A stretch of DNA of 64,000 nucleotides, taken from NCBI GenBank assembly GCA_965213905.1, contig OZ243922.1:868001-932000 (forward strand), written 5' to 3'. The notes beneath the pieces are model-generated. The model searched no databases and had not been told where the DNA came from. It saw nothing but the letters and a program-made list of their open reading frames with translations. The position numbers and the translations under genes were made by a program. The DNA is from SIRX01 sp965213905. Its GTDB lineage: Bacteria > Actinomycetota > Rubrobacteria > Rubrobacterales > Rubrobacteraceae. This document shows, in pieces, positions 16,885-25,911 of the stretch; the stretch's first letter is position 1, and each line of letters begins with the position of its first letter.

Positions 16885-19647
16885 ATGACGCAGCACAGTC
16901 AGATAGCGGATCCGGCACACGACGTTTTAGGGTACGAGCGGCAGTCTTTGGACGCGGTTTTCCGTCCGGAGACTGTGGCGGTGATCGGGGCCACGGAGCG
17001 TCCGGGTAGCGTTGGGCGAACTATTATGTGGAACCTGGTCAGCAGCCCGTTTGGCGGGACGGTCTTCCCCGTCAACTCCAAACGGCCGAACGTGCTCGGG
17101 ATCAAGGCTTACCCGACCATATCCGAGGTCCCCGAGCGCGTGGACCTCGCCGTGATAGTGGCTCCGGCGCCGGCGGTGCCCGGTATCGTGGCCGAGTGCG
17201 TGGAGGCCGGGGTACGCGGCGCGGTCGTTATCTCGGCCGGTTTCAAAGAGACCGGCCCGGAAGGTGCGGAGCTGGAGCAGCGGGTGTTACAGGAAGCCCG
17301 GCGCGGCAGGATGAGGATAGTCGGGCCGAACTCGCTGGGGGTGATGAGCCCGAACTACAACTTCAACGCGACCTTCGCCGGGGCGATAGCCAGGCCCGGA
17401 AACGTAGGTTTCCTAAGCCAGAGCGGGGCGCTGCTGACCGGTATCCTCGACCTGAGTTTCCGGGAGAACATAGGTTTCTCGGCTTTCGTGTCCGTTGGTT
17501 CGATGATGGACGTGGATTGGGGGGACCTGATCTACTACCTCGGTGACGACCCTAAGACCAAGAGCATCGTCATCTACATGGAGTCCATCGGCGACGCGGG
17601 GTCCTTTCTCTCCGCCGCCCGGGAAGTCGCCCTCACCAAGCCTATCATCGTAATAAAGGCGGGCCGCACCGAAGCCGCCGGGAAAGCCGCCGCCTCCCAC
17701 ACCGGCTCCCTGACCGGCTCCGACGAAGTCCTCGACGCGGCCTTCCGGCGCAGCGGCGTGTTGCGGGTGGACAGCATCTCGGAGCTCTTCGACATGGCGG
17801 AAATTCTGGGTAAGCAGCCGCGTCCGAAAGGCCCGCGTCTGACCGTCGTCACCAACGCCGGCGGCCCCGGCGTGCTCGCCACCGACGCGCTCATCCAGGG
17901 CGGCGGCGAACTCGCCGAGATCTCCCCGGAGACGATGAACTCCCTGAACGATTTTCTGCCCGCCCCCTGGAGCCACGGCAATCCCGTAGATGTTCTCGGG
18001 GACGCGGAGCCGGGGCGGTACGCCAAGACGCTGGAGACCGCGGCGAAAGACCCCGCGAGCGACGGGTTGCTCGTCGTGCTCACGCCGCAGGACATGACCG
18101 ACCCAACCGCGACCGCCGAGCAGCTCGCCCCCTACGCGCGCTCCACCGGCAAGCCGGTCCTAGCTAGCTGGATGGGGGGCAACGAAGTCGCCGCCGGCAA
18201 ATCCATCCTCAACGGCGCCGGCATCCCGACCTTCGACTACCCGGACACCGCCGCCCGGGCCTTCAACAACATGTGGCGCTACAACTACAACCTGCGCGGC
18301 ATTTACGAAACCCCCGAACTCGCCGCGGATAACGCCACAAACGGCGAAAGCATAGACCGCGACCGGGCCGCGGAGATCATAGGTGGTGTCCGGGAAGCAG
18401 GACGCGAGATACTAACCGAGTTCGAGGCCAAAGAGCTACTCGACGCCTACGGCATCCCGACCGTTCAAACAAAGGTCGCCCGCAGCGCGGACGAGGCGGT
18501 GTCGCTGGCCGAAGGCTTCGGCTACCCGGTGGTGCTCAAGCTCAACTCCGAGACCATCACTCACAAGACCGACGTCGGCGGCGTCCAACTCGACCTCGAA
18601 GACGCGGAAGCCGTGCGGGGGGCTTACGGGCGGATGGAAGAGTCTATCCGGGAGAACTTCGGGGCGGAGCACTTCTCGGGGGTTACGGTACAGCCGATGG
18701 TCTCGTTGGAAGGGTACGAGTTGATCCTGGGCAGCAGCCTCGACCCGCAGTTCGGGCCGGTGTTGCTCTTCGGCTCCGGCGGCTCGCTCGTCGAGGTCTA
18801 TAAGGACCGGGCGCTCGCGCTGCCGCCGCTCACCACGACGCTCGCGCGCCGCACGATGGAGCAAACCCGCATCCACGAGGCCTTAAAGGGCGTGCGGGGC
18901 CGGGCCCCGGTAGACCTGGCGGCGCTGGAGAAGCTATTCGTGCGGTTCTCGCAGCTGGTGGTCGAGCAGCCCTGGATCGAGGAATTGGATATAAACCCGC
19001 TGCTCGCCTCGTCCGAAGGCCTCACGGCCCTCGACGCCCGCGTCGTCCTGCACGATCCGGAGACCGAGGAGAAGGACCTGCCCGGGACCGCCATAAGGCC
19101 GTACCCGGCACAGTACGTGTGGGGCGAGGAGATGCAGGACGGCTCGCCGGTCCTGGTGCGCCCCATCCGGCCCGAAGACGAGCCGCTAATGGTCAAGTTC
19201 CACGAGTCACTCTCCGAAGAAAGCATTTACATGCGCTACTTCCACATGATGAACCTCGACCGGCGCACGGCCCACGAGCGTCTCACGCGCATCTGCTTTA
19301 TAGACTACGACCGGGAGATGGCCCTCGTCGCCGAGTGGGAAAACCCCGAGAGCGGCGAGCGCGAGATAATCGGCGTCGCGCGCCTCAGCAGCCCCGGTGG
19401 CCCGCGGAGCGAGGCCGAGTTCTCGATACTCATTAGCGACGACTTCCAGCGGCGGGGCCTGGGCACCCTGCTATTGGGACGCCTACTCGAGGTAGGGCGG
19501 GAGGAAGGCTTCAAGCGCATCACCGCCGATATCCTCTTCGAGAACCGCCCCATGCAGCACCTCAGCAAAAAGCTCGGCTTCGAAGTGAAGCGGGACATGG
19601 AAGAAATGGTCATGAAGGCCGACCTGAACCTCTACCAGGCGGCGTAG
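16885..19647 (+). CDS. Pat/PatZ-like bifunctional protein: acyl-CoA synthetase (NDP-forming) with C-terminal GNAT acetyltransferase
   Basis: 920 residues. Order: CoA-binding Rossmann domain (FRPETVAVIGATERPGSVG), succinyl-CoA-ligase-like domain with the phosphohistidine motif AASHTGSLTGSDEV (His272 retained), ATP-grasp domain (about 490-715; YGIPTVQTKVARSADEAV), and a GNAT domain (about 755-915; FQRRGLGTLLLGRLLEVGR, acetyl-CoA loop). PatZ/YfiQ/Pat proteins acetylate lysines of enzymes such as acetyl-CoA synthetase. In many of these the ligase part is inactive; the retained His leaves open real ADP-forming activity here. ATG 16885 follows AACAGGAG by 6 nt. The AT-richer leader 16815-16875 probably holds the promoter. 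Confidence 0.92.
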   Translation: MTQHSQIADPAHDVLGYERQSLDAVFRPETVAVIGATERPGSVGRTIMWNLVSSPFGGTVFPVNSKRPNVLGIKAYPTISEVPERVDLAVIVAPAPAVPGIVAECVEAGVRGAVVISAGFKETGPEGAELEQRVLQEARRGRMRIVGPNSLGVMSPNYNFNATFAGAIARPGNVGFLSQSGALLTGILDLSFRENIGFSAFVSVGSMMDVDWGDLIYYLGDDPKTKSIVIYMESIGDAGSFLSAAREVALTKPIIVIKAGRTEAAGKAAASHTGSLTGSDEVLDAAFRRSGVLRVDSISELFDMAEILGKQPRPKGPRLTVVTNAGGPGVLATDALIQGGGELAEISPETMNSLNDFLPAPWSHGNPVDVLGDAEPGRYAKTLETAAKDPASDGLLVVLTPQDMTDPTATAEQLAPYARSTGKPVLASWMGGNEVAAGKSILNGAGIPTFDYPDTAARAFNNMWRYNYNLRGIYETPELAADNATNGESIDRDRAAEIIGGVREAGREILTEFEAKELLDAYGIPTVQTKVARSADEAVSLAEGFGYPVVLKLNSETITHKTDVGGVQLDLEDAEAVRGAYGRMEESIRENFGAEHFSGVTVQPMVSLEGYELILGSSLDPQFGPVLLFGSGGSLVEVYKDRALALPPLTTTLARRTMEQTRIHEALKGVRGRAPVDLAALEKLFVRFSQLVVEQPWIEELDINPLLASSEGLTALDARVVLHDPETEEKDLPGTAIRPYPAQYVWGEEMQDGSPVLVRPIRPEDEPLMVKFHESLSEESIYMRYFHMMNLDRRTAHERLTRICFIDYDREMALVAEWENPESGEREIIGVARLSSPGGPRSEAEFSILISDDFQRRGLGTLLLGRLLEVGREEGFKRITADILFENRPMQHLSKKLGFEVKRDMEEMVMKADLNLYQAA

Positions 19648-19696
19648 CCGTGTGGCAGGCGGCGTTCCGTCTCCGACCTTACTGAATCGTACGGAA

Positions 19697-19729
19697 AAGC
19701 GCCCTCCGCCACAAAGACGGAGGGCGCTT
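19697..19729. terminator. Bidirectional rho-independent terminator
   Basis: A perfect 12-bp stem (AAGCGCCCTCCG at 19697-19708 against CGGAGGGCGCTT at 19718-19729) with a 9-nt loop lies between convergent genes. On the minus strand it is followed by TTTTCC, on the plus strand by a weak TTCCTGCTT, so it works best for the VOC gene. Confidence 0.8.
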
Positions 19730-19745
19730 CCTGCTTATTGCTCTT

Positions 19746-20102
19746 CTAGCTTTGCGGGGGCTCGTAGAGTTGTAGTTCGTTGCCCTCGGAGTCTTTGAAG
19801 GTGGCCACGCGGCCCCAGTCGTGCTCGGAGATACCGGCCGGGAACTCGACGCCCTTGCCCTGGAGGTCTTCCATTGCGGACTCCAGGCTGTCCCCCGGCT
19901 GGAAGGTTAGGACGGGGCCCCCGTCAACACCGGCTCCACCGGGCTCCCTGCCGTTGAGACCGATGCTAACGCCGTCGGCCTCGTATTCGACCCAGTTTCC
20001 ATCCTTCTTCTTTTGCGAAAGTCCCAGCGTATCCTCGTAGAAACTCGATGCCCGGTCTATATCCTCGACCGGAACCCAGACGTTCGCGAAACCCATTGCC
20101 AT
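19746..20102 (-). CDS. VOC (glyoxalase/bleomycin-resistance fold) protein
   Basis: 118 residues with the paired beta-alpha-beta-beta-beta modules of the vicinal oxygen chelate superfamily: NVWVPVEDIDRASSFYEDTL at the N-terminus and ATFKDSEGNELQLYEPP at the end, which supplies the usual terminal Glu ligand. A divalent-metal enzyme or binding protein; substrate unknown. ATG 20102 follows GAAGGGAG by 6 nt; a second in-frame ATG is two codons later. Confidence 0.88.
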   Translation of the reverse strand: MAMGFANVWVPVEDIDRASSFYEDTLGLSQKKKDGNWVEYEADGVSIGLNGREPGGAGVDGGPVLTFQPGDSLESAMEDLQGKGVEFPAGISEHDWGRVATFKDSEGNELQLYEPPQS

Positions 20103-20125
20103 GTCGTGCTCCCTTCTAAATTGCT

Positions 20126-20791
20126 CTACGAATAGAACGTTCGCAGAAAATGTTCGGATATTCTGTGTTCGACTTCATCCAGCGGTATCTTTCCCGCCAG
20201 TTCTTTTTCCAAACTCGTCACGCCGAACTCCCGGATGCCGCAGGGTGTAATGCGGTCGAACCAGGAAAGGTCCGTGCCCACGTTAAGGGCGAAGCCGTGG
20301 GAGGTGATCCAACCGGACGAAAACTTCACCCCAATCGCTGCGATCTTGCACTCCCCCACCCACACGCCGGTATAGTCCGGATGCCGCCAACCCTCCAGCC
20401 CGTAATCCCCGAGCACCCCGATTATTACTTCTTCGAGATCCCTCAAATACTTGTGGGTGTCGCGCACCTTTAGCCGCAGTATCGGGTAGCCGACGATTTG
20501 ACCCGGCCCGTGAAACGTCGCGTCCCCGCCGCGGTCACTCCAGAAAACCTCAGCCCCCAAAGACCGCAGGTACTCCTCCCCCGCCCCGAGGTTGGAAGCG
20601 TCGGCGGCGGCTTTGCCCACCGTAAAAACCGGATGGTGCTCCAGCAGGATCAGGGTGTCCGGGATCTCGCCCTTTTTACGGAGCCGGACCAACTCCTTCT
20701 GCATCTCCCACGCCTCCGCATACGGCACGAGGCCCGGCAAACGCTGGACCTCGATGTTGCGTCCCGCTGAGGTTTGTTTGTGCAACTCCAC
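20126..20791 (-). CDS. lipB: Lipoyl(octanoyl) transferase
   Basis: 221 residues. Transfers octanoate from acyl-carrier protein to lipoyl domains, the first step in making protein-bound lipoate. Seen: the LipB signature RGGDATFHGPGQIVGYPI, catalytic Cys in RITPCGIREFG and active-site Lys in AAIGVKF. GTG at 20791 lies 10 nt after the lipA stop; there is no clear ribosome site, so translation is probably coupled to lipA. Longer frames reach back into lipA and are not credible. Serves the 2-oxoacid dehydrogenases (sucA at 0-2.5 kb, lpdA next door). Confidence 0.95.
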   Translation of the reverse strand: MELHKQTSAGRNIEVQRLPGLVPYAEAWEMQKELVRLRKKGEIPDTLILLEHHPVFTVGKAAADASNLGAGEEYLRSLGAEVFWSDRGGDATFHGPGQIVGYPILRLKVRDTHKYLRDLEEVIIGVLGDYGLEGWRHPDYTGVWVGECKIAAIGVKFSSGWITSHGFALNVGTDLSWFDRITPCGIREFGVTSLEKELAGKIPLDEVEHRISEHFLRTFYS

Positions 20792-20801
20792 AGGGGAGTT
20801 T

Positions 20802-21827
20802 CTAGACGCCCGCCCCGACTTCGCTCTTGCGCGCGTCGGCGGTCTGCTCGTGGGCGTGGTACGAGCTTCGGACCAGCGGACCACTCTCTACGTGCTTGAA
20901 ACCTAGCTCGTCCAGGCCGTAACGCCTTAGCAGCGCGAACTCCTTCGGCGTGTAGTAGCGGCTCATCGGCAGGTGATTCTCCGAAGGACGCAGGTACTGC
21001 CCGATGGTCAGGATGTCTACGTCGTGCTCGCGCAGGTCCCGCATGGTCTGGTGCAACTCTTCTTCTACCTCGCCGAGTCCCACCATGAAACCACTCTTGG
21101 TCAGGCCTTCGGGGTTCAGCTCTTTGGCGTGCTGGAGCACTTCGAGAGACCTCTTGTACTTCGCCTGTGGCCGGACCGCCGGGTAGAGCCGCGGCACGGT
21201 TTCGATGTTGTGGTTGAACGTCGCGGGCCGGGCGTCTATGACAGCCTTTATGGCGTCCCGGTTTCCCTTGAAATCCGGGGTCAAGACCTCGACGGCGCAC
21301 TCGGGGACTTCTTCTTTTATGGCCTCGATGGTGGCGGCGAAGATAGAGGCGCCGCCGTCGGCCAGTTCGTCGCGGTTTACGCTAGTTATGACGGCGTGCC
21401 GCAGGCCCATCTGTTTTGCGGCGTCGGCGACGCGGTAGGGCTCGTCTATGTCTAGCTCTGTAGGCTTTCCGGTCAGAACGGCGCAGAAGCCGCACGAGCG
21501 GGTGCAGACGTTTCCCAGGATCATGAACGTCGCGGTGCGGTTGTTCCAGCACTCACCGATGTTCGGGCAGCGGGCTTCCTCGCAGACGGTGTGCAGCGAG
21601 AGGCCCCGCATGGTCTCTTTTATCTCTTTGTAAGCCTCGCCGCCGGGGACGCGGGCCTTGAGCCAGTCGGGACGGCCATGCTTTCCCTTTTCTTGCTTGA
21701 AGGCCAGGTACTCGGTCGGGACACCGTCCGGCGGGCTTTCTACGGGCTTGTCTTCCCAGCGATGACGCACCTCGAAGGTCTTCGTGCCGTCGTCCAGGAC
21801 TTTCAGCTCTATCTGTCTGCGAGCCAC
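20802..21827 (-). CDS. lipA: Lipoyl synthase (radical SAM)
   Basis: 341 residues. Inserts two sulfurs into protein-bound octanoyl groups. The auxiliary cluster motif CEEARCPNIGEC, the radical-SAM motif CTRSCGFC and the C-terminal serine in VRSSYHA are all present. GTG start at 21827 preceded by AGAGGAG. First gene of a lipA-lipB operon; lpdA lies upstream on the same strand, separated by a 12-bp-stem hairpin. Confidence 0.96.
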   Translation of the reverse strand: MARRQIELKVLDDGTKTFEVRHRWEDKPVESPPDGVPTEYLAFKQEKGKHGRPDWLKARVPGGEAYKEIKETMRGLSLHTVCEEARCPNIGECWNNRTATFMILGNVCTRSCGFCAVLTGKPTELDIDEPYRVADAAKQMGLRHAVITSVNRDELADGGASIFAATIEAIKEEVPECAVEVLTPDFKGNRDAIKAVIDARPATFNHNIETVPRLYPAVRPQAKYKRSLEVLQHAKELNPEGLTKSGFMVGLGEVEEELHQTMRDLREHDVDILTIGQYLRPSENHLPMSRYYTPKEFALLRRYGLDELGFKHVESGPLVRSSYHAHEQTADARKSEVGAGV

Positions 21828-21910
21828 CGCTCTCCTCTTTCTCGATCTCTCTTCAGTAATGCTTCAACGACATATTACCCCACGACAGAAAAAACGCTGT
21901 AATTTTGAGT

Positions 21911-21939
21911 CCGTGAGGCCGGAGAGCCCGGCCTCACGG
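21911..21939 (-). terminator. Strong hairpin between lpdA and lipA
   Basis: Perfect 12-bp stem CCGTGAGGCCGG / CCGGCCTCACGG with a 5-nt loop, just after the lpdA stop. There is no immediate U-run on the minus strand, so it may be an intrinsic terminator of weak type or an mRNA 3'-end stabiliser. Confidence 0.55.
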
Positions 21940-21959
21940 CGTTCGTTTCCTACAGCTTC

Positions 21960-23447
21960 CTACATGTGAATGGCGTGTCCATCCACGGCCATTGATGCCT
22001 CGGCCATTACCTCGGAGAGGCTCGGGTGCGGATGGATGGTCATACCGATCTCCTGCGGGGTGCCCTCGACCAGTTTGGCAAAGACGCCTTCGGTGATTAG
22101 GTCCGTTACTTTTGGACCGATAGCGTGCATCCCGAGTATAAGGTTGGTCTCCGTGTCGGCCACGACCTTGACGAAGCCTTTTTGGTCACCGTCGATCACG
22201 GCTTTGCTGATAGCTTGGAAGGGCAAATTGGATTCCTTTGCCTCGTACCCTTCTTCCTCGGCCTCGGCTTTCGTGAGGCCGAACGAAGCAACCTCGGGAC
22301 GGCAGAAGGTGACGCGCGGCACGAGCGTCTGGTCCATGGGCATCGGGTTCTCCCCGGCCATGTGCTCCACGGCGGTTATGCCTTCGTGCCCGGCGGCGTG
22401 GGCCAGCCAGTAACCACCGATTACGTCTCCGGCCGCGTAGACGCCGTCCTGCGCGGTCTGTCCGTACTCGTCCACCGGGATGGTGCCATCGTCGTTCAAC
22501 TCAACGTCTGTAACGTCGAGGTTTAGTTCTTCGGTAACGGTCTTGCGGCCGACGGCTACGAGGATGCACTCGGCCTCCAGGGTTTCGTCACCGCCTTCAC
22601 CCTCGCCGGTCGGGGCGTCGCCGCCACCGTAGCTGCCGCTCTCGCCCTCGGCCTCTTCCTTCTCCTCACCGGCGTCGGAGATGCTTATTTTTATCCCGTC
22701 GTCGGTCTTTTCGAGGCTTTCGGGGTCGGCCATAGTGCTCGTCAAGACTTTGATGTCGCGGTTCTCGAACTCTTTCTTGAGGGCCTTGGAGATCTCCGGG
22801 TCTTCGAGCGGCACGATGCGGTCCAGCAACTCGACGACCGTAACGTTGGCGCCGTAGTCGTTGAACATGCTGGCGAACTCGACGCCCACGGCCCCGGAGC
22901 CGAGGATTATGATCGACTCTGGGACGCTATCCATCTCGGTGATAACGTAGTCGCTCGATAGGACTTTGTCACCGTCGAAATCCAGCCCCGGCAGGCTCTT
23001 GACTGCGGAGCCGGTGGAGATGAGCACGTTCTCCGCCTCTAGCTCCTCCTCGCCGTCTTCGGTCTCTACTTTGATCTTTTTCGGCTCCACGAAGCTGCCG
23101 GTCCCGTTGTAGACCTGGACTTTGTTTTTCTTCATCAGGCCCGATACGCCCTTACGAAGCTGGCCCATGACCTGCTCCTTGTGCTCGGTTACCTTCGAGT
23201 AATCGAGCTCTACGCCCTCGGCCACGATGCCGAACTGCTCGCCGCGCTTGAAGTCGTTCATCAGCGAAGCACTGTGCAAGAGAGACTTGGTCGGCACGCA
23301 TCCCAGGTTAAGGCACGTCCCGCCGAGATGTCCACCCTCACGCTTCTCGATCAGGGCAACGCTCATCCCCAACTGACTCGCCCGAATCGCCGGTATGTAC
23401 CCCCCGTTCCCCCCACCGATTATTACTACGTCGAACTGTTCCGCCAC
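21960..23447 (-). CDS. lpdA: Dihydrolipoyl dehydrogenase (E3)
   Basis: 495 residues. Flavoprotein that reoxidises dihydrolipoyl groups of 2-oxoacid dehydrogenase complexes. FAD-binding VVIIGGGNGG, redox disulfide GGTCLNLGCVPTK (Cys45/Cys50), NAD-binding ILGSGAVGVEFASMF and the C-terminal HPHPSLSEVMAEA His-Glu pair are present. Odd: an acidic, Gly-rich insertion of about 25 residues (roughly 262-290) interrupts the beta strands just before LEAECILVAVGRK. GTG 23447 is chosen because AAAGGAG lies 6 nt upstream; the frame continues 7 codons to a TTG. Confidence 0.94.
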   Translation of the reverse strand: MAEQFDVVIIGGGNGGYIPAIRASQLGMSVALIEKREGGHLGGTCLNLGCVPTKSLLHSASLMNDFKRGEQFGIVAEGVELDYSKVTEHKEQVMGQLRKGVSGLMKKNKVQVYNGTGSFVEPKKIKVETEDGEEELEAENVLISTGSAVKSLPGLDFDGDKVLSSDYVITEMDSVPESIIILGSGAVGVEFASMFNDYGANVTVVELLDRIVPLEDPEISKALKKEFENRDIKVLTSTMADPESLEKTDDGIKISISDAGEEKEEAEGESGSYGGGDAPTGEGEGGDETLEAECILVAVGRKTVTEELNLDVTDVELNDDGTIPVDEYGQTAQDGVYAAGDVIGGYWLAHAAGHEGITAVEHMAGENPMPMDQTLVPRVTFCRPEVASFGLTKAEAEEEGYEAKESNLPFQAISKAVIDGDQKGFVKVVADTETNLILGMHAIGPKVTDLITEGVFAKLVEGTPQEIGMTIHPHPSLSEVMAEASMAVDGHAIHM

Positions 23448-23471
23448 CTGAATCTCCTTTCGATTCAACCA

Positions 23472-24338
23472 CTAAAACTCTAACTTCATATCATACCCCG
23501 AATTTGCACCTTCACGCTGTTCACACTGGCAAGCCGGGCAATAATGTGTCGGGCGTCCTCCTACCTTTTCCCGCACGACCTCTCCCCCGCACCCCGGGCA
23601 ACGCTCGCCGTGCTTTTCGAAGACGCGCAAGTAGTCCTGATGGGACCCGGGCCGGTCCAGCACGTCTTTGTACAGCCGCACCGTCGTCCCCCGGTGCTCG
23701 ACGCCGGCGGCCAGGTTCTTTTGGATAGCCTCGTGGAGCGCCTTCCACTCCTCCCAGGAGAGCGTGTTTGCCTTGCTCCGGGGGTGTATCCGGGCGTCGT
23801 AGAGGATTTCGTCCACGTAGATGTTCCCGATGCCCGCCACGACCTTCTGGTCTAGAAGCAGCGGCTTTATCTGGGCCCTGCGCCCCCCGATAGCTTCTTG
23901 CAAATACGCCGGGCTGAACTCCTCACCGAACGGCTCCGGCCCGAGAGGCGAGAGCCGCTCTGCCAGTTCTTCTTTGCCTAGAAGCCGTGCCCGCGTAAAG
24001 TGCGTCTCGTCGCGGAGAAAAAGTTTACGGCCGCCGTCCAGGTGCAGGATCAGCATGAGCGCCGTTTCCGGCCCCACGACCGGCGGTACGAGGAGTAACT
24101 GGCCCCCGATCTTTAGCTGAAACACCAGCGAATCCCCGGAGTCCAACTCCACGATGAGGTGTTTGGCCCGCCGCCGCGCCCCGGTTATCCGCCTGCCGGC
24201 CAGCCGTTTTTCGAACTCTGCCGCCGGGGGCTGCTCTACGAGCCCGGGTTCCAGCACCTCCGCCCGGGCTATCTCGGAGCCTAAGACGAGGTCCCGCAAG
24301 TCTTCCTTTATGGTCTCTACTTCGGGAAGCTCCGGCAC
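23472..24338 (-). CDS. mutM: Formamidopyrimidine-DNA glycosylase
   Basis: 288 residues. Removes 8-oxoguanine and formamidopyrimidines and nicks the abasic site. The N-terminus is the catalytic PELPEVETI (Pro2 nucleophile after Met removal), the H2TH region contains KVVAGIGNIYVDEILY, and the C-terminal zinc finger is CPGCGG...YCPACQ. The GTG start directly follows the TAA of the upstream TenA-like gene, so the two are translationally linked. The tail after the finger (CEQREGANSGYDMKLEF) is slightly longer than usual. Confidence 0.95.
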   Translation of the reverse strand: MPELPEVETIKEDLRDLVLGSEIARAEVLEPGLVEQPPAAEFEKRLAGRRITGARRRAKHLIVELDSGDSLVFQLKIGGQLLLVPPVVGPETALMLILHLDGGRKLFLRDETHFTRARLLGKEELAERLSPLGPEPFGEEFSPAYLQEAIGGRRAQIKPLLLDQKVVAGIGNIYVDEILYDARIHPRSKANTLSWEEWKALHEAIQKNLAAGVEHRGTTVRLYKDVLDRPGSHQDYLRVFEKHGERCPGCGGEVVREKVGGRPTHYCPACQCEQREGANSGYDMKLEF

Positions 24339-25070
24339 TTACTCTCCGGCAGCCGCGCGAACCGCACCCGCCAGCGGAACCGGCCCCCGGAAGACGGCGC
24401 GGTAGAGCCCGTCGAGCATTATGGAGCGGGCGTCGAGCGAGCGGAGGGTCCCGTAGCGCACTTTTCGTTGGCCTTCTTCGTCCTCCGCGTAGGGTGCGAT
24501 GGCCTCCATCATGATGCGGGCGTGGGTTACGTCCATGGTGACGTGGCTGGTAAATATTTCCAGGTCGTCTTCGGAAACGTCGGCGGACTTCTTCAAACCT
24601 TCGGAGAGGCGGACGTAGATCGGGGGTACCGGCCACTCGCTCGCCGGCCCCAGCGCCCCGAGACCGAACCTGAAATCCGGGTTGCGGCACAACTCGTAGT
24701 GGACGCTGATGTACGCTTCTATCTCCGGTAAGGTCGCGGGGGTTTCCCACTCTTCTTCGTTTAAATCCAGGGCGTGCAGAAAGCGGCGGTAGAGCGCCGG
24801 ATGCGTCTCCGCCGGGTTCAAGTGACCGTACTCATCCACCAAAATTTCGGCGAGGGCGAGTTGGAGGTTTTCGTCGTCGCGGCAGTTGGAGATCAGGGCC
24901 GCCAGGTACAGCCGGCTGACCCGGACGTGCCGGTAGTACTGGATGGCGAATTCTCTAACTCCCCCGGCGTCCGCCTCGCCGTCGCCGAAGCGCTCCAAAA
25001 ACGGATGGGTCAAGGCCGGGTGCGAGATTACCTCCCGCTTCAAACCTTCTAGAAAGTCTTCGGAATTCAA
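24339..25070 (-). CDS. TenA/PqqC-fold (haem-oxygenase-like) iron-dependent protein
   Basis: 243 residues, all-helical, with the Glu/His pattern of haem-oxygenase-like di-iron or redox proteins: VREFAIQYYRHVRVSR, LVDEYGHLNPAETHP and FTSHVTMDVTHARIMMEAI. Related proteins include PqqC, CADD and UndA-type oxidases, so an O2-dependent oxidation is plausible; the substrate is unknown. TTG 25070 is 5 nt after a perfect AGGAGG and starts the conserved NSEDFLEGLKREVISHP; the open frame continues upstream without merit. Stop and mutM start are adjacent. Confidence 0.82.
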   Translation of the reverse strand: MNSEDFLEGLKREVISHPALTHPFLERFGDGEADAGGVREFAIQYYRHVRVSRLYLAALISNCRDDENLQLALAEILVDEYGHLNPAETHPALYRRFLHALDLNEEEWETPATLPEIEAYISVHYELCRNPDFRFGLGALGPASEWPVPPIYVRLSEGLKKSADVSEDDLEIFTSHVTMDVTHARIMMEAIAPYAEDEEGQRKVRYGTLRSLDARSIMLDGLYRAVFRGPVPLAGAVRAAAGE

Positions 25071-25292
25071 CGATACCTCCTGGCCGCGAAGTTTTTCTAA
25101 GTATAACCCCGTCCTCATCCGCGGTGGCCGTAACCGCCGTCGCCACAATCCACCACCCCGCCCACGAAAACGGCGGCAACCACCCCACAAAATGCAAACC
25201 TCATCCCTGAAAATCCACCCCTCTACTACCACAATTTTCTCGGAGAGCCCCATTAACGAAAAAAGTGTGTTTTGCACGGTATTTATCTGTCT

Positions 25293-25308
25293 TCACTGAG
25301 GGTAGTGA
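25293..25308. promoter_or_regulatory. Inverted-repeat operator TCACTG-N4-TAGTGA (copy a)
   Basis: TCACTG at 25293-25298 and TAGTGA at 25303-25308, spacer AGGG. It ends 2 bp before the TATAAT (25311-25316) of the gene at 25323. Same 6-4-6 design as sites at 54543 and 55164. The rest of 25071-25322 shows no gene. Confidence 0.6.
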
Positions 25309-25310
25309 GG

Positions 25311-25322
25311 TATAATAGGTGC
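25311..25322 (+). promoter_or_regulatory. Consensus -10 element, leaderless
   Basis: TATAAT at 25311-25316, 6 nt before ATG 25323; no ribosome site. Confidence 0.65.
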
Positions 25323-25862
25323 ATGACAGAAAAGATGAAAGACATCAGGCAGGATTGGCTCTCCGTACCGCGGCGGCGGGAGGACGAGCGTTTGGACCCG
25401 CACGTTTACGAGCGCGGCATCAACGGGTTGACGGTAGAGGAAGCCGTCGGTCGGGCGTTTCCGCGGGTGATGGGGATTCTGGGGCGTAGTGGAGAGTCTT
25501 ACTTGGAGTTCGAGACGGGGTTGGTGCGGCAGACGATCCGGGCGGCCCTCATCTCGCAGGTCTCGCGGGCGAACCTTTACCGGATCGCCGGTATCCTCGT
25601 GGCCGACCGGCGGGACGAGGGGGCGCACCTCGGGGCGTCGCTGGCGCTGGCTTACGTGGCCGCTTTGAGGAGGGCTTTTTTGAGTGAGATCTCGATCGGG
25701 GAACCGGTGATCACACCCGAGGGCTCCGGGGAGGTCCGCTACGTTTCGGGCGCCGGCGGGCACGCCGTCGTGGCGCTGGAGAACGGCCGGGAGTCCTGGT
25801 TGCCGGTGGGCAGAATAACCCGGCTTTTCTCCGAACCCGGTCCCCACCTCCGGGCCTCCTGA
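25323..25862 (+). CDS. Protein of unknown function under the inverted-repeat operator
   Basis: 179 residues, unrecognised. Soluble, rich in Arg and Glu; helical middle (ETGLVRQTIRAALISQVSRA) and a C-terminal beta stretch ITPEGSGEVRYVSGAGGHAVV resembling a small SH3-like barrel. ATG 25323 is fixed by the -10 element 6 nt upstream. It shares its putative operator with the Rad52-like/zinc-ribbon operon and the STAS-wHTH gene about 29 kb away, which is the only clue to function. Followed by moaD after 49 bp. Confidence 0.75.
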   Translation: MTEKMKDIRQDWLSVPRRREDERLDPHVYERGINGLTVEEAVGRAFPRVMGILGRSGESYLEFETGLVRQTIRAALISQVSRANLYRIAGILVADRRDEGAHLGASLALAYVAALRRAFLSEISIGEPVITPEGSGEVRYVSGAGGHAVVALENGRESWLPVGRITRLFSEPGPHLRAS

Positions 25863-25898
25863 CCCACGCGCCGGGCCTCCGCGCCGGCTGCGGACTGC

Positions 25899-25911
25899 TA
25901 TATTCAGCGGT
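25899..25911 (+). promoter_or_regulatory. -10 element of leaderless moaD promoter
   Basis: TATATT at 25899-25904, 7 nt before GTG 25912; no ribosome site. Confidence 0.6.
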
